Below are positions 7,918 through 15,778 of a stretch of DNA of 22,733 nucleotides, piece by piece (position 1 is the stretch's first letter; every line of letters starts with the position of its first letter). The position numbers and the translations under genes are program-made. A model generated the notes under the pieces. The model made no database searches and was not told the origin of the DNA. It worked only from the letters and a program-made list of their open reading frames with translations. Origin of the DNA: CAKSQF01 sp051868045 (GTDB lineage Bacteria; Bacillota; Clostridia; Oscillospirales; CAG-272); the NCBI GenBank assembly GCA_051868045.1, contig JBJDZN010000057.1, forward strand, positions 1 to 22,733. Direction: 5' to 3'.

Positions 7918-9144
7918 ATGACACTTTATGAAGAACTGGTAGCCAGAGGACTGATTGCTCAGGTTACCAATGAGGATGAAATCAAGGAAATGATCAACAA
8001 CGGCAAAGCCACCTTTTACATCGGCTTTGACTGTACCGCAGACAGCCTGACGGCAGGACATTTTATGGCACTGACCCTGATGAAGCGTCTGCAAAAGGCG
8101 GGCAATAAGCCCATTGCTCTGATCGGCGGCGGCACAACCATGATCGGTGACCCTTCAGGCAGAACCGATATGCGCAAAATGCTGACCAAGGAGGACATCG
8201 ACCATAACGCCCGGTGTTTCAAGCGTCAGATGGAGCGTTTTATCGAGTTTGGCGAAGGCAAGGCAACCATGCTGAACAATGCCGACTGGCTTCTGAAACT
8301 GAACTATGTGGAACTGCTCCGTGAGGTCGGTGCCTGCTTCTCGGTCAACAATATGCTCCGTGCCGAGTGCTATAAGCAAAGAATGGAGAAGGGACTGTCC
8401 TTCCTGGAGTTCAACTATATGATCATGCAGTCCTACGACTTCTACTATCTGTTCAAGAATTACGGCTGTAATATGGAGTTTGGCGGGGACGATCAGTGGT
8501 CCAATATGCTGGGCGGAACCGAGCTTATCCGCCGTAAGCTGGGCAAGGATGCTCATGCTATGACCATCACGCTTCTGACCGACTCTCAGGGCAAAAAAAT
8601 GGGCAAAACCGCCGGAAATGCGGTATGGCTGGATCCCAACAAGACCTCCCCTTACGATTTCTTCCAGTACTGGCGCAATGTGGATGATGCCGATGTCATG
8701 AAGTGCATCCGTATGCTGACCTTCCTGCCCATGGACCAGATCGAGGAAATGAGCCATTGGAAGGATCAGCAGCTCAACAAGGCAAAGGAGATCCTCGCCT
8801 ATGAGCTGACCGAAATGGTTCACGGTAAGGAAGAGGCAGACAAGGCACTTGCCAGTGCGAAAAGTCTGTTTGCCGGAGGCGGTATATCCGAGGATATGCC
8901 GACGACTACCTTAACTGCCGATCAGTTTGCAAACGGTTCAATCGGCGTTATTGAGATGCTGGTTGCCGCAGGACTTGCCGCATCCAGAGCAGAGGCACGT
9001 CGGCTGATTCAGCAGGGCGGCATCACCCTGTGCGATGAAAAGGTTACCGATATTGGCAAAACGGTTGATTCTGCATATTTTGAAGGAAGAGATGTCATTA
9101 TAAAGAAGGGTAAAAAGGTTTACCATCGCTTCGTCATCGGATAA
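7918..9144 (+). CDS. tyrS: Tyrosyl-tRNA synthetase
   Basis: TyrS charges tRNA-Tyr with tyrosine. ATG 7918 is chosen because it follows AGGAGAGG (7901-7908) and gives MTLYEELVARGLIAQ, the normal family start; a TTG at 7873 would add 15 unlikely residues. The product is 408 residues. Class I features are visible: GFDCTADSLTAGHFM (36-50), where the HIGH-like element reads TAGH, and the KMSKS-like loop KMGKT (227-231). The tyrosine-site blocks NNADWL, MQSYDFYYLF and GGDDQWSNML also fit. The C-terminal S4-like tRNA-binding domain lies at about 341-408 (ASRAEARRLIQQGGI). The gene follows recN by only 47 nt, too short for a T-box leader. Confidence 0.97.
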   Translation: MTLYEELVARGLIAQVTNEDEIKEMINNGKATFYIGFDCTADSLTAGHFMALTLMKRLQKAGNKPIALIGGGTTMIGDPSGRTDMRKMLTKEDIDHNARCFKRQMERFIEFGEGKATMLNNADWLLKLNYVELLREVGACFSVNNMLRAECYKQRMEKGLSFLEFNYMIMQSYDFYYLFKNYGCNMEFGGDDQWSNMLGGTELIRRKLGKDAHAMTITLLTDSQGKKMGKTAGNAVWLDPNKTSPYDFFQYWRNVDDADVMKCIRMLTFLPMDQIEEMSHWKDQQLNKAKEILAYELTEMVHGKEEADKALASAKSLFAGGGISEDMPTTTLTADQFANGSIGVIEMLVAAGLAASRAEARRLIQQGGITLCDEKVTDIGKTVDSAYFEGRDVIIKKGKKVYHRFVIG

Positions 9145-9158
9145 CGGAGGGTCGTGCT

Positions 9159-10094
9159 TTGACCGATTTGACTAAGTTTCATTCACTTCTTCAACAAATG
9201 GAGGCAGACGGCAGGATTGAACGGAAAAAGGATACCCCGCTTGCCGGATTTACCTCCTTCAAAGTCGGCGGTCCTGCCGATCAACTGATCCTTCCCCATA
9301 CGAAAGAAGCCCTCGTTGAGCTGATTTCGGTCGTCAGGGAATGCAAAATCCGTTATCTGATTCTGGGAAACGGCTCCAACGTGCTTTTCTCCGATAGAGG
9401 ATACCGTGGGGCAGTCTTATTGACGACAGCACTCAGAAGCTATTCGGTCGAGGGAACGAAGATTCACGCCGACTGCGGAGTTCCCCTCGGTGCCCTGTCG
9501 GTGGCTGCCGCCGCCGCAGGACTGAGCGGACTGGAGTTCGCCTATGGAATCCCCGGTACGCTGGGCGGTGCCGTCTATATGAACGCCGGTGCCTATGGCG
9601 GGGAGATTGCTGATGTTCTGGAGAGCAGTACTTGTCTTTGCTCCGACGGTCAGCTCTGCGAGCTTTCGGTTGAGGAACATGCCTTCGGTTACCGGAGCAG
9701 TGTCTATCAGTCTTCCGGCGGAACGGTTCTGTCTGCCACCCTTTCCCTGAAAAAGGGCGATCCGACTGAAATTCAAGCAAAAATGAAGGATTTTATGTCC
9801 AGACGGCGGGAAAAACAGCCGTTGGAATCTCCCAGTGCCGGTTCCACCTTCAAGCGTTATCCCGGATATTATACGGGCAAACTCATCGAGGATGCGGGAC
9901 TGAAGGGCTTTTCCGTCGGAGACGCTATGGTCTCCGAGAAGCACGCCGGATTTGTCATCAATGCGGGAGAGGCGACATCTGCGGACATCCTTGCTCTGAT
10001 CGAGCATATCAAACAGACCATATATCAAAAGAACGGGATCCTGCTGGAATGCGAGGTCAGAATCATCCCCGAGACGGATGAAACCGAGGCATAA
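9159..10094 (+). CDS. murB: UDP-N-acetylenolpyruvoylglucosamine reductase
   Basis: MurB is the FAD enzyme that reduces enolpyruvyl-UDP-GlcNAc to UDP-MurNAc with NADPH, the second step of peptidoglycan precursor synthesis. The start is a TTG at 9159, supported by GGAGG at 9146-9150, and gives 311 residues. FAD-binding blocks are TSFKVGGPADQLI (32-44), LGNGSNVLF (69-77), YGIPGTLGGAVYMNAGAYG (129-147). The substrate domain shows GYRSSVY (178-184), the proton-donor serine in SAGSTFKR (226-233, Ser229), and GKLIEDAGLKG (240-250). CEVRIIPE (298-305) near the C-terminus holds the last catalytic Glu. It looks like a type II MurB. It begins 14 nt after tyrS. Confidence 0.96.
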   Translation: MTDLTKFHSLLQQMEADGRIERKKDTPLAGFTSFKVGGPADQLILPHTKEALVELISVVRECKIRYLILGNGSNVLFSDRGYRGAVLLTTALRSYSVEGTKIHADCGVPLGALSVAAAAAGLSGLEFAYGIPGTLGGAVYMNAGAYGGEIADVLESSTCLCSDGQLCELSVEEHAFGYRSSVYQSSGGTVLSATLSLKKGDPTEIQAKMKDFMSRRREKQPLESPSAGSTFKRYPGYYTGKLIEDAGLKGFSVGDAMVSEKHAGFVINAGEATSADILALIEHIKQTIYQKNGILLECEVRIIPETDETEA

Positions 10095-10113
10095 TAAAAA
10101 TGACATCAAAACG

Positions 10114-10150
10114 AAGCCGCCAAAGGAGACTTAGGTGATTTTGGAGGCTT
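10114..10150 (+). promoter_or_regulatory. Imperfect stem-loop between murB and rapZ
   Basis: AAGCCGCCAAA (10114-10124) can pair with TTTGGAGGCTT (10140-10150) over 11 bp with one G-A mismatch, around a 15 nt loop. No U-run follows, so it does not look like a terminator. It could be an RNA processing or stability element within the operon. An 11-codon ORF (ATG 10100, MTSKRSRQRRL) overlaps its left arm; I have no evidence that it is translated. Confidence 0.4.
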
Positions 10151-10169
10151 TGGAAAGGAATCACATCTG

Positions 10170-11036
10170 ATGGACATACTCATCGTGACCGGAATGTCCG
10201 GCGCAGGTAAAAAAACGGTACAAAATCATCTGGAGGATCTGGGCTACTTTTGCGTAGACAATATGCCGGTCTCCTTGATCGAGCGGTTCTTTGAGATTTA
10301 TGAGAAGAATCCCGAGAAGAATCAACTGATTTCCTTCACTTTGGACGTGCGCACGGGCGACGATCCCGACCGCCTGCTGGATGTCATCCGGGAGATCCGG
10401 AAAAAGAATCCCGTTCATACCTGTCGGATCCTTTATCTGGATGCGGCGGATGATGTCCTGATCAAACGTTACAAGGAAACCCGTCATGTTCATCCCCTGG
10501 TCCGTACCCGTGAGATTACGCTGGAGCGGGCACTGGTCATCGAGCGTGAAATGCTTTCGGGCATCAAGGATCATAGCGATTTTCTCATTGATACCTCTGA
10601 TCTCCGTCCCGCTGATCTGAAAAAACAGCTTACCGATCTTTTGATAAAACAGGACAGCGAGGATTTTCTGATCAGCATCATCTCCTTCGGCTATAAATAC
10701 GGAACGCCACACGATCTGGATCTGATGTTCGACGTCCGTTGCTTCCCCAATCCCTTCTATATTCCCGAACTGAAGAATCATACCGGGCTTGAGGAATGCG
10801 TCAACAACTACGTCTTTTCTTTCTCAGAGACCGGAATCTTTCTGGACAAGCTTTATGATATGCTCGACTATCTGATTCCCCTGTACCGCAAAGAAGGTAA
10901 GTCCATGCTGACCATCGGAATCGGTTGTACCGGAGGCAAGCATCGCTCTGTTGCCATAGCGCAGGCACTGTCCGATCATTTCCGGATCGCTCTGCATATA
11001 AATCCCGTGGTTATGCATAGGGATATTTCAAAATAA
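10170..11036 (+). CDS. rapZ: RapZ/YvcJ family nucleotide-binding protein
   Basis: The family binds nucleotides and RNA; E. coli RapZ steers decay of the small RNA GlmZ, and B. subtilis YvcJ is a GTPase linked to competence. The 288-residue product starts MDILIVTGMSGAGKK, followed by EDLGYFCVDNMP (22-33), a family hallmark. DVRTGDD, LYLDAADDVLIKRYKETRHVHPL, DVRCFPNPFY and IGIGCTGGKHRSVAIA (with GGKH at 255-258) complete the profile. In the P-loop GMSGAGKK (8-15), the usual Ser/Thr after GK is Lys. A run of seven A residues encodes this Lys-Lys, so a sequencing or slippage question exists, although the reading frame is intact. It lies upstream of whiA as in many Firmicutes, but without yvcK between them. 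Confidence 0.94.
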   Translation: MDILIVTGMSGAGKKTVQNHLEDLGYFCVDNMPVSLIERFFEIYEKNPEKNQLISFTLDVRTGDDPDRLLDVIREIRKKNPVHTCRILYLDAADDVLIKRYKETRHVHPLVRTREITLERALVIEREMLSGIKDHSDFLIDTSDLRPADLKKQLTDLLIKQDSEDFLISIISFGYKYGTPHDLDLMFDVRCFPNPFYIPELKNHTGLEECVNNYVFSFSETGIFLDKLYDMLDYLIPLYRKEGKSMLTIGIGCTGGKHRSVAIAQALSDHFRIALHINPVVMHRDISK

Positions 11037-11066
11037 ACGGTCAGAACGAAATGAGGAGGGGATCCA

Positions 11067-11978
11067 ATGTCCTTTTCATTTGATACAAAGGTCGGATTGT
11101 GTCCGATACCGGTAAAATCATTTTGCTGTAAAAAAGCCCTTCTGTACGGACTGCTGTATTCTCAGTCCGACTTTCAGGGTCATAATATCCGCTTTTCCAC
11201 CGATCAGGAGAAGATTGCACAGCTTTTTTCGTCTCTGATGCACGCTCTGTTCAAATCAGATGCCATATTTGAAGAAACCCGGAAGCTGACCCTGCGCCGA
11301 AGTCCCATTATCGGCTACCGTTACCTTCCTCCCGACGGGGAAGAACTCAACCGAATCATAGAATCCTTTGCTTTTGGCGAACCGTTGCCTTCTGAGGGTC
11401 TGTTCGTCTGTGAAAACTGCCGCAAGCACTTTCTCCGTGGACTTTTTCTGTCGTCAGGAACCATCGTCAGTCCCGAAAGCGGCTATCATATGGAGTTTTC
11501 GGTATCCGATCCCGTTCGCTGTCAGGCACTGTGTCACTTCTTGTCGGAGCAGGGCATTCCTGCGAAGCTGACCAAGAGACGTGGTGTCACGGCACTGTAC
11601 ATAAAGGAAAGCGAGGTCATCGAGGATTTTCTGACCCTGATCGGTGCCCCGCAGGCGGCACTGTCCATCATGGAGATGAAGATCATGCGTGACATCCGCA
11701 ATAACGAGAACCGCCGCAACAACTGCGATACGGCAAATATCTACAAATCAACGGGGGCGGCGATTCAGCAGGTGCATTCCATCAAAAAGCTGTCCGATAG
11801 CGGACGGCTTTCGAGTCTGCCCAAATCCCTGCAGGAGACCGCAACCCTTCGTCTGGAAAATCCCGAGATTTCCATGAGTGAACTGGCGGCACTCCATGAT
11901 CCGCCGATATCGAAATCGGGGGTCAGTCACCGGCTTGCCAAAATCATGGAAATCTGCGAAAAAGAAGAACAATCATGA
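11067..11978 (+). CDS. whiA: DNA-binding protein WhiA
   Basis: WhiA is a DNA-binding regulator, needed for sporulation septation in Streptomyces and affecting chromosome segregation and cell division in Bacillus. The 303-residue length is normal. It shows the N-terminal CCKKALLYGLLYSQ segment (about 21-34), the degenerate LAGLIDADG homing-endonuclease fold with FLRGLFLSSGTIVSPE, and a C-terminal helix-turn-helix. The latter has SLPKSLQETATLRLENPEIS written in part and PISKSGVSHRLAKI near the end. The catalytic residues of true homing endonucleases are not expected in this family. ATG 11067 is preceded by GAGGAGGGG. It follows rapZ by 30 nt and precedes dnaE by 69 nt. Confidence 0.94.
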   Translation: MSFSFDTKVGLCPIPVKSFCCKKALLYGLLYSQSDFQGHNIRFSTDQEKIAQLFSSLMHALFKSDAIFEETRKLTLRRSPIIGYRYLPPDGEELNRIIESFAFGEPLPSEGLFVCENCRKHFLRGLFLSSGTIVSPESGYHMEFSVSDPVRCQALCHFLSEQGIPAKLTKRRGVTALYIKESEVIEDFLTLIGAPQAALSIMEMKIMRDIRNNENRRNNCDTANIYKSTGAAIQQVHSIKKLSDSGRLSSLPKSLQETATLRLENPEISMSELAALHDPPISKSGVSHRLAKIMEICEKEEQS

Positions 11979-12047
11979 CGAAATCCCCGGAGTTTAAGGG
12001 GATACCAAGGAAAAAGAAGACAGAAAGGAAAAAGGAAGGGTAAAGCG

Positions 12048-15000
12048 ATGGTGGATTTTGTTCATCTGCATCTGCACAGCGAATACAGTCTGCTTGACGG
12101 TGCCTGCAAGGTCAGGGAGATTCCCAAGATCGCCAAGGCACTGGGTCAGTCCGCCATTGCCATCACCGATCACGGTGTTATGTACGGCGTGGTGGAGTTT
12201 TATAAGGCGTGCAAGGAAGAGGGCATCAAGCCGATTATCGGCTGTGAGGTCTATCTTGCCGAGGGCAGCAGGACCGATCACGTCCGCACGGCTCCCTACT
12301 TCAACACCCACCTTGTCCTTCTGGTGGAAAATGAGATCGGATATAAAAATCTGATCTATATGGTGTCCAAATCCTTCACCGATGGCTTCTATGTAAAGCC
12401 CCGGGTCGATCTCGATCTGCTGAGGGAGCACAGCGAGGGGCTGGTCTGCCTGTCCGGATGTCTTGCCGGCAGGATTGCCCGTTCGATTACCATCGGGGAC
12501 ACGGATGAAGCGGAACGCTTTGCCGACACCCTCTATGAAATTTTCGGCAAGGATCATTTCTATCTCGAGCTACAGGATCACGGAATCGAGAATCAGAAAA
12601 CGGTCAATGAAGCTCTCGCAAAACTGTCGGCAGAGAAGGGCTATCCTCTGGTCGCCACTAACGACGCCCATTATTTGGCAAAATCGGACAGTTATCTTCA
12701 TTCGGTTCTCATGTGTATCCAGACCGGAAACAGGATTACCGATGGGAAGCCCTTCGGATTTGAGACCGACGAATTCTACCTGAAATCCGGCGATGAAATG
12801 TCAGCCCAGCTTGGCGATTATCCCGACGCCATCGCCAATACTTTGAAGATCGCCGAAAGGTGCAATTTTGATTTTTCTTTCGGTAAAACCATTCTCCCTG
12901 CATATACCTGCCCGGACGGTATGACTCCCAAGACATATTTGCAAAAGCTGGCAAAAGAGGGACTGGAGCAGAAGATCGCCGACGGCTCCATTGTCTTTGA
13001 TGAGGAGCATAACTACGATGTTTACAAGTCCCGTATGATTTATGAGCTGCTCATGATCGGGAAGATGGGCTACGATCAGTATTATCTGATTGTCTGGGAC
13101 TTCATCAATCATGCCAAAAAAATGGGAATTCCCGTGGGACCCGGCAGAGGATCGGGCGCAGGTTCTCTGGTCGCCTATCTGATCGGCATCACAGAGATTG
13201 ATTCCATCAAATACGATCTGCTGTTTGAGCGTTTTCTCAATCCTGAACGAGTCTCCATGCCCGATTTTGATACCGATTTCTGCTATAACCGCAGGGAAGA
13301 GGTCATTGACTATGTGGCGGAAAAATACGGTGCCGATCATGTGGCACAGATCACGACTTTCGGAACCCTTGCTGCCCGCGGTGCGGTACGGGATGTGGGA
13401 AAGGCACTGGGCATGTCCTTCAATGAAGTGGATGAGGTTGCCAAACTGATTCCCCAGAAACCGGGCGTCACCCTTGCCGACGCCATGAAGATTCCCGAAC
13501 TGTCCCGATTGGCTGAGAATAAGGAAAACGTCCGGAAACTGCTGGACGTTGCCCTCAAACTGGAGGGAATGCCCCGCCATGCCTCTACCCATGCGGCGGG
13601 TGTGGTCATCACAAAGGATCCCATCTACTCGTATGTCCCACTGTCCACCAACGGCGACACCACTGTCACCCAGTTTGACATGGACACCATCGCCTCGCTG
13701 GGTCTGCTGAAATTCGACTTTCTGGCACTTCGCTATCTGACCATTCTGTCGGACGCAGAGCGTGAAATACGGAAGAGTGAGCCTGACTTTTCAGTTTCGG
13801 ATATTCCGCTGGACGATGCCGAAACCTATGCTCTCGTGGCATCGGGAAAGACGGACGGTCTGTTCCAGCTTGAATCTGCGGGAATGCGCCGTCTGCTGGT
13901 CAACCTCCATCCCACGCGGCTTGAGGACATCATGGTTGCCATTGCCCTCTACCGACCGGGACCCATGGATTCGATTCCCAAGTTTTTGGAAAACAGACAG
14001 CATCCTGAGAAGCTGACCTACTCGATTCCGGTTCTCTCCGAAATTCTGGACTCCACCTGCGGTTGTATTATCTATCAGGAGCAGGTCATGCAGATCTGCC
14101 GTAAGGTGGCGGGATTTTCCTATGGCAGAGCGGACATTATCCGTAAGGCGATGTCCAAGAAGAAGGGCGAGCTTCTGGAAAACGAGCGATCCGCCTTCCT
14201 GACGGGTGCCAAGCATAATCGGATCGACGAGACGGCAGCCAACGAGCTTTTTGAGGAAATGGCGGGATTTGCCAAGTATGCCTTCAATAAGAGCCATGCT
14301 GCCGCCTATTCGGTGGTCAGCTACCGGACGGCTTATTTGAAAGCTCATTATCCCGCACCCTTCTTTGCAGCCCTTCTGACTTCGGTTATCGGGGATACCA
14401 ATAAAACGGCGATCTATGTGGCAGAATGTCAGCGATTGGGCATCCGGATTCTGCCTCCCGATATTAACGAAAGCGAAAACTCCTTTACGGTGTCAGGCAC
14501 CAATATCCGTTATGGATTGACCGGTATCCGATCGGTGGGTGACGGATTTGTTCTCCGACTCATCGAGGAACGAGGGAAGGGAGCTTTCCGCTCTTTCGTG
14601 GATTTTTGCCGCCGTATGATCTCGGTGGAACTGTCCAAAATGCAGCTTCAGGCACTGATCAGCGTAGGTGCATTCGACAGTCTGGGTGTCAATCGGGCAA
14701 AACTGCTTTCGTCCTACGAGACCGTCTATGAGAGAGAATCTACCGGATATAAGCGATCGGAGGGCGGACAGACCGATCTGCTGGCAGAGCTGGGCAGTCC
14801 GTCTGACAGCTTTGACTATCCCGATATTCCCGATCTGACTGCCGTACAAAAACTGACCCTTGAGAAGACCAACATCGGGGTCTATCTGTCGGGAAGCCTT
14901 CTGGATGACTATGCTGCTCACGAAAAATCCCTTCCTAAAGTGGCAATTTCCGACCTGTTGTCGGCTTTTGACGAGGATTCTGAGAATTTCGGTTCGATCC

Positions 15001-15596
15001 GGGACAAGCAACTCGTCACTATTGTGGGTGTTATCTCGAAAATTACCCGAAAATCCACCCATAACGGTGAAAATATGATGTTTCTGACCATTGAGGATCG
15101 TTGCGGCGAAATTGAAGCGGTTGCGTTCCCCAAAATCTGTCAGGAAAACGCCTCCATTCTGATCCGTGACACGGCAGTGGCTCTCTATGGCGAGGTCACC
15201 TGTAAGGAAGAGGAGAATCCGAAAATCCTGATCCGAAAGATGATCCGACTGAAAACCGATTCGGAATTTACGGTGTCGTCCGAGGATTTGCGCAGTATAC
15301 CGAAACAGACTGACGAGCGGGAGCCGATCAAGCCATCGGCAAATCCCCCAATGATGCCGACGGTTCCAAAACCCGATTCGAAACTGTATCTCAGAGTGGA
15401 TTCGCTTGAAAGTGATCTTTGCAAAAAGGTGGTCAATCTGCTGGAAATTTTCTGTGACGGAAGCAATCCGGTGATCTTTTTCGTCAAGGAAAGCGGAAAG
15501 TACATCCGCTACAACGGATGCACGGTTTATGCCGACGCCTATCTCATAGGCGAACTGTCCGCCCTTTGCGGAAAAGAGAATGTTATTCTGAAATAG
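12048..15596 (+). CDS. dnaE: DNA polymerase III alpha subunit, DnaE type
   Basis: DnaE is a C-family replicative polymerase subunit; in Firmicutes it works beside PolC, often in primer extension. The 1182-residue product starts at ATG 12048 after AAAGGAAGGG. The N-terminal PHP domain (about 1-270) keeps the metal-ligand pattern HLHLH (6-10), D17, TDHG (40-43) and GCEVY (65-69), so it may be active. The polymerase core has GPGRGSGAGS (364-373) and the catalytic PDFDTDF (405-411), then HAAGVVI, GLLKFDFL, ALYRPGPM and CGCIIYQEQVMQI. Helix-hairpin-helix DNA-binding segments follow at about 820-880. An OB-fold lies at about 990-1065 (TIVGVISKI, GEIEAVAFP). No frameshift is seen. It ends the long tight gene run. 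Confidence 0.97.
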   Translation: MVDFVHLHLHSEYSLLDGACKVREIPKIAKALGQSAIAITDHGVMYGVVEFYKACKEEGIKPIIGCEVYLAEGSRTDHVRTAPYFNTHLVLLVENEIGYKNLIYMVSKSFTDGFYVKPRVDLDLLREHSEGLVCLSGCLAGRIARSITIGDTDEAERFADTLYEIFGKDHFYLELQDHGIENQKTVNEALAKLSAEKGYPLVATNDAHYLAKSDSYLHSVLMCIQTGNRITDGKPFGFETDEFYLKSGDEMSAQLGDYPDAIANTLKIAERCNFDFSFGKTILPAYTCPDGMTPKTYLQKLAKEGLEQKIADGSIVFDEEHNYDVYKSRMIYELLMIGKMGYDQYYLIVWDFINHAKKMGIPVGPGRGSGAGSLVAYLIGITEIDSIKYDLLFERFLNPERVSMPDFDTDFCYNRREEVIDYVAEKYGADHVAQITTFGTLAARGAVRDVGKALGMSFNEVDEVAKLIPQKPGVTLADAMKIPELSRLAENKENVRKLLDVALKLEGMPRHASTHAAGVVITKDPIYSYVPLSTNGDTTVTQFDMDTIASLGLLKFDFLALRYLTILSDAEREIRKSEPDFSVSDIPLDDAETYALVASGKTDGLFQLESAGMRRLLVNLHPTRLEDIMVAIALYRPGPMDSIPKFLENRQHPEKLTYSIPVLSEILDSTCGCIIYQEQVMQICRKVAGFSYGRADIIRKAMSKKKGELLENERSAFLTGAKHNRIDETAANELFEEMAGFAKYAFNKSHAAAYSVVSYRTAYLKAHYPAPFFAALLTSVIGDTNKTAIYVAECQRLGIRILPPDINESENSFTVSGTNIRYGLTGIRSVGDGFVLRLIEERGKGAFRSFVDFCRRMISVELSKMQLQALISVGAFDSLGVNRAKLLSSYETVYERESTGYKRSEGGQTDLLAELGSPSDSFDYPDIPDLTAVQKLTLEKTNIGVYLSGSLLDDYAAHEKSLPKVAISDLLSAFDEDSENFGSIRDKQLVTIVGVISKITRKSTHNGENMMFLTIEDRCGEIEAVAFPKICQENASILIRDTAVALYGEVTCKEEENPKILIRKMIRLKTDSEFTVSSEDLRSIPKQTDEREPIKPSANPPMMPTVPKPDSKLYLRVDSLESDLCKKVVNLLEIFCDGSNPVIFFVKESGKYIRYNGCTVYADAYLIGELSALCGKENVILK

Positions 15597-15652
15597 TCGG
15601 AAAGTTCTCATTTTTGGCAAGATTTATTCATAGGCATTTCAAATTCATGGGG

Positions 15653-15658
15653 TATAAT
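15653..15658 (+). promoter_or_regulatory. Possible -10 element upstream of the PBP gene
   Basis: TATAAT at 15653-15658 lies in the 182 nt gap between dnaE and the penicillin-binding protein. No good -35 is found at 16-18 nt; TTCATA (15627-15632) is 20 nt away. Two short hairpins (near 15678-15692 and 15689-15701) lie downstream, and no U-tailed terminator is visible after dnaE. The promoter is therefore tentative. Confidence 0.4.
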
Positions 15659-15778
15659 CTGTATAAGAGCTATGCTTGAAGATTTGTCTTCCGCATTGCG
15701 GATGGACGGGATCGGTTGATGTTCACACCGTGCCGTCGGATATTTGCACACCTTCTTCAGAAAGGAACGGTCATAAAC

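Noticed and set aside
11983..12003. Small hairpin ATCCCC/GGGGAT between whiA and dnaE
   Set aside because: Only 6 bp with a 9 nt loop and no U-run; not enough to call a terminator.
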